Positions 7,513-16,962 are shown, counted from the stretch's first letter. The stretch is 58,858 nucleotides of DNA from an uncultured Bacteroidales bacterium (GCA_945874155.1 CAMCFO010000015.1:1-58858), one strand, 5' to 3'. The notes: generated by a model not told the origin, from the sequence alone. A program made the numbers and translations.

Positions 7513-8823
7513 ATGATACTCCGGGTTATACTGAAGAATTTCCTGTCATTTAATGATGAGGTCCAGTTTGATATGTTTCCCAACATGAAAAGAACTACTT
7601 TGTCAAACCATATTACTATGCTTGACGGGAAACTTCCAGTGTTGAAAATGGCAGCTGTTTACGGCGCAAATGGAGCAGGAAAATCAAATCTCCTGAAAGG
7701 GATAAATTTCCTGAAAGCCATAGCTACCAATAAGAATTTCTTGAATGGTGATAGTGTTGGAAGATATATGTTTGCGTTGAAAGAAGATGCTGGAGTTGAG
7801 CCTATAGAACTGACTATTGAATTTGCGACGAAATCTGGAATTCCATTTATATATTCTGTGGAAATTGCTAAGACGGGGATTACTTTCGAGACTCTGCAAG
7901 TGTCCGGCTTAGGAGCTGAGGAGAATAAAAATATTTTCACTCGTAAAGATGGTGCTGTTGAATATTCAATTGCTCCTTCTGCTGAGGTCAACAAAATGGT
8001 GTTGGGATGGATTGAGAAAAATCCGTTTGCAAGTTTGCTGACCATTAACAATGATATGCCTGTGCTGGCTGATGCCAATATTGATATTGCTCAAAAGTGG
8101 TTTGATGATGAACTGACAATAATTGGCTTACATTCCTTTAATCCGGCCTTGATAGGGATCTTCAGAAACGATGAAAACATTAATAAATTTGCCTCTGAAC
8201 TTTTTAAAGCTATTGACCTGGGTATTGATGGTGTGAAGGTAGAGACGGAGAATTTCGAAGATTGGATAAGTACGCATGATGTTAGCAACCTGCCTGTGGA
8301 TAAACTCAGGAAAATGCATTCAGGTGTGCTGTCAGAGGTTGTTGATTTCAGAAATACCAGAGATATCAGTGTTGAAGATGGAGTGCAGAAGATAAGTCAG
8401 ATGATGTTCCGTCAGTTTGGAGAGAACGGATTCTCAAAGGAGATGGATATTCAGGCGCAGTCTGATGGCACAGTGCGCCTATTATCACTTGTGCCTGCAT
8501 TTTATGCAGCCATGCAGTCAGGCAAAACTGTTGCAATCGATGAACTTGACCATAGCATACATCCTCACCTGGTACGCAAGCTTGTCCGTTACTTCTCTTC
8601 ACATGAAACAAATGGCCAGCTTATTTTTACTACTCATCAGACCTGCCTGCTTAATCAAGATTTCCTGCGCACCGATGAGGTCTGGATGGTTGAGAAAAAG
8701 AATGGAAGCAGTAGCATGTATTCACTGAATGACTTCAAAATCCATAACACAATCAATATTGAGAATGGATACATGGAAGGACGTTATGGCGCTATTCCGT
8801 TTATTGGCGAACTGAATATGTAA
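7513..8823 (+). CDS. AAA/ABC-type ATPase of an AbiL-like defence pair (AbiLi/RloA-like)
   Basis: This 436-residue protein is an ABC-fold ATPase of the AAA15/AAA21 group. The N-terminal strand ILKNFLSFNDEV and Walker A GANGAGKS (51-58) open the fold. Near the C-terminus VAIDELDHSIHPHLV is the Walker B with its catalytic Glu, followed by an IFTTHQ H-loop. The next gene, 8 bases downstream, is RloB-like, and this combination defines the AbiL abortive-infection type (AbiLi + AbiLii). The ATPase probably senses infection and controls its partner. A stand-alone OLD-like role is less likely because there is no TOPRIM domain in this protein. Confidence 0.8.
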   Translation: MILRVILKNFLSFNDEVQFDMFPNMKRTTLSNHITMLDGKLPVLKMAAVYGANGAGKSNLLKGINFLKAIATNKNFLNGDSVGRYMFALKEDAGVEPIELTIEFATKSGIPFIYSVEIAKTGITFETLQVSGLGAEENKNIFTRKDGAVEYSIAPSAEVNKMVLGWIEKNPFASLLTINNDMPVLADANIDIAQKWFDDELTIIGLHSFNPALIGIFRNDENINKFASELFKAIDLGIDGVKVETENFEDWISTHDVSNLPVDKLRKMHSGVLSEVVDFRNTRDISVEDGVQKISQMMFRQFGENGFSKEMDIQAQSDGTVRLLSLVPAFYAAMQSGKTVAIDELDHSIHPHLVRKLVRYFSSHETNGQLIFTTHQTCLLNQDFLRTDEVWMVEKKNGSSSMYSLNDFKIHNTINIENGYMEGRYGAIPFIGELNM

Positions 8824-8831
8824 GATGCGTT

Positions 8832-9659
8832 ATGGATTTATTAAAGCTGACATATTCAAAAGAAGATTCGGAACGGACTCCTGCTGATGTTCCATTGCAT
8901 AAAGCTACCACGGAAAATAAGGATGGGAGCGGAATGTCTGAAACCATACAAGTGCCGTTGGCATACCGGAAAACTGAAGGAGTTCTTTCAACGAGCCTTA
9001 TATTCGTGCTTTCTGGAGGTGAGAAACGGGAAAGGGATTTTCTTCTGGAACTGATACAGCAGCGTGAACTGCACTCACTGAAGGTTGCTTTCATGTCTGA
9101 AAAGGGACAAGGTTTGCAGCCATATCAGATGCAGGATAAGTGGGCGCAAATCCAATTGACAGGAGAAATAAAGATAGAATCCCAACTTTTTCATTTGGAG
9201 GCTATGGACAAAGTATTTCTCCTTTCAGATGTAGATGAATTCTATGAACAATTGGAGAATATATTCAAAGAGGATTCAACCGGAACACAAGGACAGTGGA
9301 TTGTGAGCAATCCTTGCTTTGAAATCTGGTTGTATTATTGTTATTTGAATGCCCCAGAGAAAGATCTTGCGTGCTTGAAATCAGAAGCCGTAGTTACTCG
9401 AAGCAAAAAAATGAAAACCATATGCAATACTCTCATTAGTGGAGGCATAAACCCACGTCTGGCATTTGAGCACATGGTAACTGGTATTGAGCATAGCAAT
9501 GCTCATTATGCTGTGGATGATAATGGAATTCCTTTATTGTATGCAACACAAATGCACTACATGGCGCAGTACCTTGTTGATACGTTGAATAATAACGCCA
9601 ATGAGTACTCTGAATATGTAAAAAGGAAAGAAGAGTGGAGAAAACATATGAAACGATAA
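8832..9659 (+). CDS. RloB-like protein, effector partner of the AbiL-like pair (AbiLii)
   Basis: A 275-residue protein. After a variable N-terminal 60 residues it has IFVLSGGEKRERDFL and VFLLSDVDEFY, a TOPRIM-like acidic arrangement, then the most diagnostic RloB motif VSNPCFEIWLYYCY (about residue 157). RloB proteins accompany RloA-type ATPases in type I restriction loci and in the AbiL system. They are thought to be RNA- or DNA-cleaving effectors, though this is not visible here. Its start lies 8 bases after the ATPase gene, so the two are one transcript. Family confidence is good; the exact enzymatic activity is unknown. Confidence 0.75.
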   Translation: MDLLKLTYSKEDSERTPADVPLHKATTENKDGSGMSETIQVPLAYRKTEGVLSTSLIFVLSGGEKRERDFLLELIQQRELHSLKVAFMSEKGQGLQPYQMQDKWAQIQLTGEIKIESQLFHLEAMDKVFLLSDVDEFYEQLENIFKEDSTGTQGQWIVSNPCFEIWLYYCYLNAPEKDLACLKSEAVVTRSKKMKTICNTLISGGINPRLAFEHMVTGIEHSNAHYAVDDNGIPLLYATQMHYMAQYLVDTLNNNANEYSEYVKRKEEWRKHMKR

Positions 9660-9710
9660 TTAAAAGAAGTAAATGAATGTTAATCTTTTGGGTAAATAAA
9701 TTAAATTACA

Positions 9711-11786
9711 ATGTACCTTTCAACGCTTAGACTTTGGAATTTTAGAAAATATTGTGCTATGGCTGATGGAAAGCCTGGGTTAGAAATTCATTTTCAAGAA
9801 GGTGTGAATGTCCTGATTGGAGAAAATGATTCCGGAAAAACAGCCATAGTGGATGCCATTCGTTATGTGCTGAGAACTCAAAGCGGAGAATTTATTCAAT
9901 TTGAAGACAAGGATTTCTATCAAGAACCTGATGGAAACAGAAAGGATGAATTCAAGATAGAATGTGTATTTGACGGGATAAATGAGCAAGATGCTGGCTT
10001 ATTTTGGGAATGGCTTTCTTGGAACGATGATAAAACAAAATATTTGCTTAAGGTTTGGTTGTATGCAAAACGTAAAGACAACATAATAATGCCTACGTTC
10101 TCAGCAGGAATTGAAGGACAAGCAGAGAGAATGGATTCAGAAGCGAGGGAACTTCTAAAAGTAGTATACTTTAAACCGCTTAGAGATGCTCTCACAGACA
10201 TGACTCATGGTTACAAGTCAAGGCTGGCGCAAATTTTGGGTGCTCATGAACTTTTCAAAACCGAGAAAGGCGTTCATGGAAACATTATAAAACATAAACT
10301 TGAAACAGATTATGAAAAATTGAAAAAGGAAATAGAGAACTATTTCAAAGCTGGAGGAGGCGGGGAAAGTATAACAAGTGAAATCAATAGTTTTCTTAGA
10401 GAACATTTCCTGCTAAATGGTGATCCAAGAAATGCTGAAGTCAAACTGGCAGGAGGGGAATTGACAGAAATATTGAGACTGCTCGATCTGATTATGGAAG
10501 GTAATAAATCTGGGCTTGGTACACTCAACTTACTATGCATAGCTGCTGAAATGCTGCTCTTTAACAACCAGAAGAAAGGATTGAAGTTAGCGCTTGTAGA
10601 AGAATTGGAGGCTCACCTTCATCCTCAATATCAATTGAGATTGATTGAATATATTTCTTCCCAAGAGAAAAATGAGCAATTTATCCTTTCAACCCATAGC
10701 ATTACATTAGCATCGAAGATAAAGTTGGCGAATATGATTATATTGAAAGGAAATGATGCATTCCCTATGTCATCAGAATATACGAAAATGAAACCTGCCG
10801 ACTACAATTTTTTAGAAAGATTCCTCGATGCAACAAAAGCCAACTTATTCTTTGCCAAAGGGCTAATTATGGTGGAAGGTGATGCGGAAAATCTGCTAAT
10901 ACCTGCTGTCGCCCAATTGATTGGGAAGAATCTTTATCGGTATGGTGTGTCAGTTGTGAATGTAGGAAGTACAGCATATAAGAGGTATGTCAATATATTC
11001 AAACGCAAAGATGAAAAATCATTTGGAATGCCTATAGCGGTTGTTTCTGATCTTGATGTCAGAGCTCTTGAGTATTATGATGAAAATAGTAAAGGCCGAA
11101 AAATACCGAGATGTTGGTTGAGAGATGATCTAAGGTCTGAGTTAGAGAAAATTACAACAGAAGTAGATTATGATGCTATGCCAACTGTCTTCGAGAGTAG
11201 ATCTGCCTTTGAGGAAGAAGTTAGGGTGCATATGAACGCGAATTTTAAACCTATTGGTGAAACAATAGACCGCATGAAGGCTATACTAACAGAAGATAAA
11301 CGAGTGGCCTTAAATGAAGATATATTAGCTCGGATTCGAGAGGAAAAGAGAACGCGATTAGAACATGCCATCAATGCAGATAAAATTAAAATATTCCTAC
11401 CACAAGCATGGACGTTGGAATACGAGATTGCTGGAAGTAGCTTGTATAAGTTATTGGCTACAGCGATAAAAGCAGCCCAACAGGAAAAGGACCATCCTGA
11501 GCTGGAAATAACAGATAAAATTTTGAATCAATTATGGAATGATGTAACGGAAGAATTTCCAGACGGAGGCATTCCAACTAAAGAAGTGGTATATAAGATT
11601 TTTGAACCTTTGAATGATGGAACCGTAAGTAAAGCCATCACAGCGCAATATTTAGCGGGGATGCTTGCAGGAGAGTTAGCTCCTGTTAGAGATGAAACTA
11701 TAAGTCGAGACGCAGTGAGGTCTATCGTTGAGAATGACGACAAGCTGAAGTATCTTGTGGAGGCCATCAAATATGTTACGGAATAA
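9711..11786 (+). CDS. gajA: OLD-family ATP-dependent nuclease, GajA-like (Gabija)
   Basis: A 691-residue protein with an N-terminal ABC ATPase (LRLWNFRKY; Walker A GENDSGKT at 37-44), a signature-like LAGGELTEILRLLD, Walker B LALVEELEAHLHP and an H-loop STHS. A TOPRIM nuclease domain follows: GLIMVEGDAENLLIP carries the catalytic Glu and VVSDLDVRA the D-x-D pair. This is the class 2 OLD architecture. Next to a UvrD-like helicase 17 bases downstream it matches Gabija, where GajA nicks DNA when nucleotides are depleted. It is about 100 residues longer than the best-known GajA, with extra sequence after the TOPRIM core. An OLD + helicase relative outside strict Gabija cannot be excluded. Confidence 0.8.
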   Translation: MYLSTLRLWNFRKYCAMADGKPGLEIHFQEGVNVLIGENDSGKTAIVDAIRYVLRTQSGEFIQFEDKDFYQEPDGNRKDEFKIECVFDGINEQDAGLFWEWLSWNDDKTKYLLKVWLYAKRKDNIIMPTFSAGIEGQAERMDSEARELLKVVYFKPLRDALTDMTHGYKSRLAQILGAHELFKTEKGVHGNIIKHKLETDYEKLKKEIENYFKAGGGGESITSEINSFLREHFLLNGDPRNAEVKLAGGELTEILRLLDLIMEGNKSGLGTLNLLCIAAEMLLFNNQKKGLKLALVEELEAHLHPQYQLRLIEYISSQEKNEQFILSTHSITLASKIKLANMIILKGNDAFPMSSEYTKMKPADYNFLERFLDATKANLFFAKGLIMVEGDAENLLIPAVAQLIGKNLYRYGVSVVNVGSTAYKRYVNIFKRKDEKSFGMPIAVVSDLDVRALEYYDENSKGRKIPRCWLRDDLRSELEKITTEVDYDAMPTVFESRSAFEEEVRVHMNANFKPIGETIDRMKAILTEDKRVALNEDILARIREEKRTRLEHAINADKIKIFLPQAWTLEYEIAGSSLYKLLATAIKAAQQEKDHPELEITDKILNQLWNDVTEEFPDGGIPTKEVVYKIFEPLNDGTVSKAITAQYLAGMLAGELAPVRDETISRDAVRSIVENDDKLKYLVEAIKYVTE

Positions 11787-11803
11787 ATCTAAAAAGAAAG
11801 ATT

Positions 11804-13948
11804 ATGCCATTTGCTACTGATGAAGAAATAAAAATAGCCCACGATATTCTGTTGAAAGATAAAAAACCTTTTGATTCTAACAAGGTAAATATTATCAAAG
11901 AAGATAGCAGTTGCTATGTTCAGGCTTGTCCTGGAAGTGGTAAGACAACGACATTGCTGGCAAAATTGATTATTCTTGCCAATAAAATGCCTCTGCCTGA
12001 AGGAAAGGGTATATGTGTACTGACACATACCAATGTCGCTATCGATGAAATAAAAGCAAAACTTGGCACAAAAGCAGATGTGCTTTTCCGGTATCCTAAT
12101 TTTTTTGGAACCATACAAACTTTTTTACACAAATATGTTACGGCCGCAGCCCTTCATTATTTTTACGGTAGTCAAATAACATATGTGGATGATGAAATGA
12201 GTAATGCTGTATTCTTGAAAAAGTATTATAAATTACCCATCCGTGAAAGTAAACTTAGAGGACTGATATTTAAACGAACCACTTTAAAAGAACATACTAT
12301 TAATGCTGCCGAGATAGAAGCGTTGGGTGGCGTGGATATGCTAACGGCTGCAAATGTTATTAAGAAGAAAAAGAGGGTTAACAAATATATTTTTCAATTA
12401 AAAGGTTATAATTGGAGCCAAATTCCTAGAGAATACAAATCTTCGATTCAAACAAAGGGAAATAGCATCCAAAATAGTCTAATTCTTTCGTTTAGAGTTG
12501 ATTGGAATAGCAATGAAATTATAACTGATTCTGGCTCGATAAGAGTAGATTCTCCATCCGGGACTGAATATATGAAGATAAAAGAGGAAATGTTTAGCGA
12601 AGGTATTTTATCCTTCCAGGATGCTTATGATCTGGCATTTCGGTATATTCGGGAGAAGAAACTCGATTTCAGCCGTTTCTCAGACAAGAGGTTTAAATAT
12701 TTATTTATAGATGAAGTTCAAGACTGTGACGGCTCGCAAGTAGATTTAATCCATAAGATATTTGACGAGAATAAAGTGGTCATTCAGCGTTTTGGAGATT
12801 ACTGCCAAGCTATCTATGAAAGAGACGAATTTAGCGGACCTGAAAATGACAAATTGAAAGAAAATCAGGTATTATATATTCATGATAGCAATAGGTTCGG
12901 AGAAAAAATTGCCAAACCACTACGATCGTTGTGTATAGAGGATAATTATCAGCTTCATGGTAACGAAGAGGTTCCATCAGTAAAACCTATAATTATCACT
13001 TATGAGAATCCTTTATCTGTTCTTCCTAAATATGTGGAATTGCTTGGCACAACATTAATTCCAGAGATGGATAATCGTTCAATCTTGGATATTGCGAATC
13101 AAGAGAAACGAGAAGATCCATTACACAGAATAAATATTAAGGCTTGTGGATGGGTTGGAAAGAAAGGGGCTAGTGCTCAAAAAAGATTTATAGAGTCATA
13201 CTTTCCCCATTTTGAAAAGAAGAATGCAGGACCTAGAGTGGAAGGAGCTTCTTTCAATGAATTCATACTCAAAAATCTCCATGGAACTATTAAGGAACAT
13301 GCCACATCTATTATTCAAGGTATATTAAAATATCTGGATTTATGTGAAATAAGAAATGGTAATCGACGTTACACCAAGACATCCTTTTTAGAATTCCTAA
13401 CCGCAACGGATATTGAGCAAAAAGAGAACTTTCTAAAAGAAGTCATGAATTGGGCCTTACTCATAGCCACGAGTAATAGCGACGATGATTTAAACAAAAT
13501 AAGGAGCACTATTCATCAATATATTACAGAAACAGTATTGCCCATATACAGGAAAGAGGAGACTCCTGATGCCCTCAGTTTCTTTAATGAAACAAACAAA
13601 AATCTGCCCGAGGACCAAACAACAGAACATAGGAATGTTTACCATGGTGATAATGGTAAAATAGACATTGAGGTATCCACAGTCCATGCTGTCAAAGGAG
13701 AGACTCATGCTGCAACACTCTATCTGGAAACATTTTACAATAGACATCATGAATCAGACCGCTTAGCAGAACAATTTAAAGGCGTTGCTTATGCAGGAAA
13801 AGATGCGGATACACTCAAAAACTTAAGAGTCGCATATGTAGGTATGAGCCGGCCTCGATATATGTTATGTGTTGCTATCCAGCAAAATCGATTCGACAAA
13901 ATTGACTGTGAAGAATTGAGGAAGATATGGAAAGTAGAAAAAGCATGA
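11804..13948 (+). CDS. gajB: UvrD-like superfamily 1 helicase, GajB-like (Gabija)
   Basis: This 714-residue protein shows the SF1A helicase motifs in order: motif I ACPGSGKTTT (about 41-50), motif Ia LTHTNVAIDEI, motif II LFIDEVQD, motif III RFGDYCQAIY, motif V VSTVHAVKGETHAATLYL and motif VI VAYVGMSRPRYML. In Gabija the helicase-like subunit binds the GajA tetramer and responds to DNA termini. It is clearly longer than typical GajB (about 500 residues), mainly in the regions between motifs Ia and II and between III and V. The gene follows gajA by 17 bases and is co-transcribed. Helicase family is certain; the Gabija label comes from the pairing. Confidence 0.8.
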   Translation: MPFATDEEIKIAHDILLKDKKPFDSNKVNIIKEDSSCYVQACPGSGKTTTLLAKLIILANKMPLPEGKGICVLTHTNVAIDEIKAKLGTKADVLFRYPNFFGTIQTFLHKYVTAAALHYFYGSQITYVDDEMSNAVFLKKYYKLPIRESKLRGLIFKRTTLKEHTINAAEIEALGGVDMLTAANVIKKKKRVNKYIFQLKGYNWSQIPREYKSSIQTKGNSIQNSLILSFRVDWNSNEIITDSGSIRVDSPSGTEYMKIKEEMFSEGILSFQDAYDLAFRYIREKKLDFSRFSDKRFKYLFIDEVQDCDGSQVDLIHKIFDENKVVIQRFGDYCQAIYERDEFSGPENDKLKENQVLYIHDSNRFGEKIAKPLRSLCIEDNYQLHGNEEVPSVKPIIITYENPLSVLPKYVELLGTTLIPEMDNRSILDIANQEKREDPLHRINIKACGWVGKKGASAQKRFIESYFPHFEKKNAGPRVEGASFNEFILKNLHGTIKEHATSIIQGILKYLDLCEIRNGNRRYTKTSFLEFLTATDIEQKENFLKEVMNWALLIATSNSDDDLNKIRSTIHQYITETVLPIYRKEETPDALSFFNETNKNLPEDQTTEHRNVYHGDNGKIDIEVSTVHAVKGETHAATLYLETFYNRHHESDRLAEQFKGVAYAGKDADTLKNLRVAYVGMSRPRYMLCVAIQQNRFDKIDCEELRKIWKVEKA

Positions 13949-14092
13949 TATTTTTAATTTGGTAGTATTTGTATATCGCTAAACACTATATGTAGATTTT
14001 TCGATTTCTAGAATGAGATTTATAGGATGACAAATATTTTTACAAAAAATGAACAATAATTCAGATATTATTAACAGATAAAATTGTAATAT

Positions 14093-14563
14093 ATGGAACA
14101 GCCTCCTATTATAAACATATTGACATACAAATTACCAGTAGATATTACTCGCCGTATCCATCTTGAATATAAAAGTAGAAGAACGGAAATAGACAGAATA
14201 TGGACTAATCCTAAATATAATTTTCAAATGCTTCAAGGTTATGCATCAACTGTAGAAGCTTTGTTGGCAATCAGTATATTTTACAGACATGTAATGGGAC
14301 ACATACAAGGTGCTGTATCTTTCTATAAGTCTGTTAACCGTAATTCAGGTATGAATAACGAGTGTGCGATCAAAGTTGGGGGAATGGTACTTGACGGCCA
14401 GCAACAAAAACGTCTTTCTTCTGCCGTAATCAAATTTAACCAGATTCAGGAAAAATATCAACTGGATTCTGCGTTCTTTGAGTATTCTGAAACCATTCAA
14501 TTTATGAAAAATTGTAAAGATTTGTTCTATAAAAAAGAATATGAAGAAGACAACTCCATTTAA
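14093..14563 (+). CDS. unknown protein, first member of a candidate defence pair
   Basis: A 156-residue, mainly helical soluble protein with no family I recognise. It begins MEQPPIINILTYKLPVDITRR and ends with a charged KKEYEEDNSI tail. It is separated from the Gabija helicase by 144 AT-rich bases and overlaps the following nuclease-like gene by 23 bases, so the two are translationally coupled. Location inside a defence island and coupling to a nuclease suggest a sensor, adaptor or antidote role. That is inference from context only. Confidence 0.6.
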   Translation: MEQPPIINILTYKLPVDITRRIHLEYKSRRTEIDRIWTNPKYNFQMLQGYASTVEALLAISIFYRHVMGHIQGAVSFYKSVNRNSGMNNECAIKVGGMVLDGQQQKRLSSAVIKFNQIQEKYQLDSAFFEYSETIQFMKNCKDLFYKKEYEEDNSI

Positions 14564-15323
14564 AGCACCGTTAGACTTTGAAAAGGAACTGACGGAGTTT
14601 TCCAACAAATATAAGGTATTGCTTGCAGATCATTCAAAAAGAATAAGTGACTATTTTGAGATGAGTTGCTATAATTTTGTAATCCGATACTATGAGAAGA
14701 AAGGTTATAAGTTGGACGTACAAAACCTGCAGGGTGGAAAATTCAAATTCAAGTGCAGCCCAACAGGACTGCTAAAGAATTTCTCCTATTTTAAAGCTAC
14801 AAAAATGAATAATAAAGGCACAGATGATGTTGTTTATATCTATCACAACGCTACAGCGCAGTCTGCATTCGATGAAAAGGTATTTACAACCCCTGATATT
14901 GTAGTTTCAACCTCCAATACTCCAGCGGAGACGAAGGACTACTATGCAACTAAGAAAACACTGTCATATATTCCCAAAGAGCATATTGTCACTTTTTGTG
15001 AAGCTAAACATTTGACACCTTTTCCAGAATTGATGGTGAATTTTATTGGAACAGTTCATGAATTGAAACCGAATTGTGTAAATAATCATGAAAAGCATAT
15101 TGATTCTGAGCACATAGCCCCTTCGCTTATGATGTCAGGAACTTTTGGTAAACCAACTAGAAGAATACAATATTCTTTCGAGAAAAGGTATTACGTAAAC
15201 TTCTTCGATAATCTGTTTGAGAATATTTCTGTTAGATGGTTCTTGTCTAAATATGGTATCGAGCAGATTGCTACTTTGGGTAAAAAGTGTGATAAGGCTC
15301 CGATATTCGAAGAAGAGAAATAA
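14541..15323 (+). CDS. PD-(D/E)XK nuclease-like protein, second member of a candidate defence pair
   Basis: A 260-residue soluble protein not matched to a named family. A helix ending in YYEKKGYKLDV (about 50-60) is followed by the strand TPDIVVS (D119) and, after a spacer, VTFCEAKHL with E154 and K156. This D...E-x-K arrangement, with the strand-turn-strand around it and the following helix (FPELMVNFIGTV), is the catalytic signature of PD-(D/E)XK nucleases. It overlaps the upstream 156-residue gene by 23 bases and closes the defence island. It probably cuts nucleic acid, perhaps as the effector of a two-gene system I do not recognise. Confidence 0.65.
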   Translation: MKKTTPFKAPLDFEKELTEFSNKYKVLLADHSKRISDYFEMSCYNFVIRYYEKKGYKLDVQNLQGGKFKFKCSPTGLLKNFSYFKATKMNNKGTDDVVYIYHNATAQSAFDEKVFTTPDIVVSTSNTPAETKDYYATKKTLSYIPKEHIVTFCEAKHLTPFPELMVNFIGTVHELKPNCVNNHEKHIDSEHIAPSLMMSGTFGKPTRRIQYSFEKRYYVNFFDNLFENISVRWFLSKYGIEQIATLGKKCDKAPIFEEEK

Positions 15324-15368
15324 TACCTAGGGTACAAATGATATTTTGCATTCAGAATAATCTACATT

Positions 15369-15390
15369 GGGGGACAAACGGGTGACAAAA
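15369..15390. other. att-like motif at the right edge of the defence island
   Basis: GGGGGACAAACGGGTGAC (15369-15386) contains two related blocks, GGGACAAA and GGTGACAAA, and resembles GGTGTACAACTGGTGACC at 7149. It lies between the last defence gene and the 3' end of mnmE; the mnmE 3' end is a known integration target for SGI1-type islands in other phyla. It is offered as a possible integrase arm or junction site. No integrase gene is left in the window. Confidence 0.3.
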
Positions 15391-15519
15391 ATGTTGAAAA
15401 AATAGACATAACAAAAGAAAATACCTTTCCTAAAACTATTATTTTGCCATATTTAAGTCGTTTTTAGTCAGTATATTAGGCTGCTTGCAATCATAACTAT
15501 CTGATAATTAAGCAGTTAG

Positions 15520-16938
15520 CTACTTACCAATACAAAACCCCCGAAAAACCCGAATAAGCACATCCTGAGAAGAAATCTGTCCAGTAATCTCAGACAATAC
15601 GGCGACCGTTGCCCTCAGGTCTTCCGAGAGGAGGTCGCCTGGTAGGGAAGTGGTGAGGCCGGACTTGAGTTGCTTCAGGTAGCGGAGTGCCTGTTGAAGT
15701 GCGGAGTGGTGTCTCGCATTGGTGATCAGGCCTTGGTCTGTGCCTTGGATCTTTGATTTTTGAGATTCAAACAGATATTTTTTCAATTCTTCAACACCTT
15801 CTCCGTTTTTTGCCGAAATTGGCTTTATATCAGATAACGAAACAAATTTGTTTTTTAGTGTAACAATTATGTTATTGACTGTTTCGCGGGAAATTCCGTC
15901 AATTTTGTTGAGTATTGCTATAACTTGGCGCTCGCTTCCGAAAGTCTGTGGGAGTACGGTTTCGGCATCAGACAGAATTTGCTCCAAGGGAAGGGAGGCA
16001 TCCAAAACAGCGAGTACGACATCGGCTTCGGCAAGCTTTTTCATGGTTCTTTCTATGCCTATGCGCTCGATTTTGTCTTCTGACTCCCTTATGCCGGCGG
16101 TGTCGATGAAGCGGAAAAGCAGGCCGTTGACATTCATCGTTTCTTCAATAGTATCCCTTGTGGTTCCGGGTACATCCGAAACTATGGCCCTTTCGTCCCC
16201 GAGCAATGTGTTCAGCAATGTGCTTTTGCCGGCATTGGCAGGACCGGCTATGGCTACTGGTATGCCGCTTCGTATGGCATTTCCCAGACGGAAACTGTCT
16301 GATAGCTTGGTGATATGGGCAATCGCCTCATCCACCAGGGACATCAGCTGGCTGCGGTCTGCAAATTCCACATCTTCTTCGCTGAAATCCAGCTCAAGTT
16401 CCAGCAGTGTCATAAGGTGCAGCAATTGTTCGCGCAACGAAGATAGTTCCCTGGACACGCCGCCCTTCAGCTGTTTGAATGCGACTTTGTGGGCATAAGC
16501 GGATGTGGATGCGATTACGTCTGCAACTGCCTCTGCCTGAGCAAGGTCCATTTTGCCGTTCAGGAAAGCGCGCTGGGTGAATTCGCCGGGATTGGCGTTG
16601 CGGCAGCCCAGATTGTTGAGTTTACGCAAAATTTCCGACACTATATATGACGATGCGTGGCAGGAGATTTCCACAGAATTCTCACCCGTATAGGAATGTG
16701 GGGCCTTGAAGATACTGACCAGTACTTCATCAAGCGGTGTCCCGTCGTCTCCGGTAATAGTTCCGAATCGTATCGTATAGCCTTTGGCTCCGGAAAAGGG
16801 GGCTTTATCGGAGGAGCGGACCTGCACCAGACGATCTGCTATGGTCAGAGCATCGGGGCCGCTTACTCTTATTACACTTATGGCACCGCTTCCCGGAACT
16901 GTTGCCGGGGCACAAATTGTATCGTCGTTACTGAACAT
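15520..16938 (-). CDS. mnmE: tRNA uridine-5-carboxymethylaminomethyl modification GTPase MnmE
   Basis: A 472-residue, full-length MnmE (TrmE/ThdF). It acts in the cytoplasm with MnmG to build cmnm5 at U34 of certain tRNAs, using a folate-derived carbon. The N-terminal TrmE domain starts DTICAPATVPGSGAI. The G domain is inserted in a helical domain and has P-loop GPANAGKS (232-239), the switch region PGTTRDT, DTAGIR and NKID. The protein ends with the diagnostic FCIGK, whose Cys is needed for activity. A TAAATTTG promoter box lies upstream at 16963-16970. Its 3' end faces the defence island. Confidence 0.97.
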   Translation of the reverse strand: MFSNDDTICAPATVPGSGAISVIRVSGPDALTIADRLVQVRSSDKAPFSGAKGYTIRFGTITGDDGTPLDEVLVSIFKAPHSYTGENSVEISCHASSYIVSEILRKLNNLGCRNANPGEFTQRAFLNGKMDLAQAEAVADVIASTSAYAHKVAFKQLKGGVSRELSSLREQLLHLMTLLELELDFSEEDVEFADRSQLMSLVDEAIAHITKLSDSFRLGNAIRSGIPVAIAGPANAGKSTLLNTLLGDERAIVSDVPGTTRDTIEETMNVNGLLFRFIDTAGIRESEDKIERIGIERTMKKLAEADVVLAVLDASLPLEQILSDAETVLPQTFGSERQVIAILNKIDGISRETVNNIIVTLKNKFVSLSDIKPISAKNGEGVEELKKYLFESQKSKIQGTDQGLITNARHHSALQQALRYLKQLKSGLTTSLPGDLLSEDLRATVAVLSEITGQISSQDVLIRVFRGFCIGK

Positions 16939-16962
16939 TGTCTTATAATTTCAAACCGGCCG

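Noticed and set aside
15324..15519. tRNA gene as island integration site
   Set aside because: No cloverleaf or CCA-type 3' end is visible; the nearest plausible target is the mnmE 3' end.
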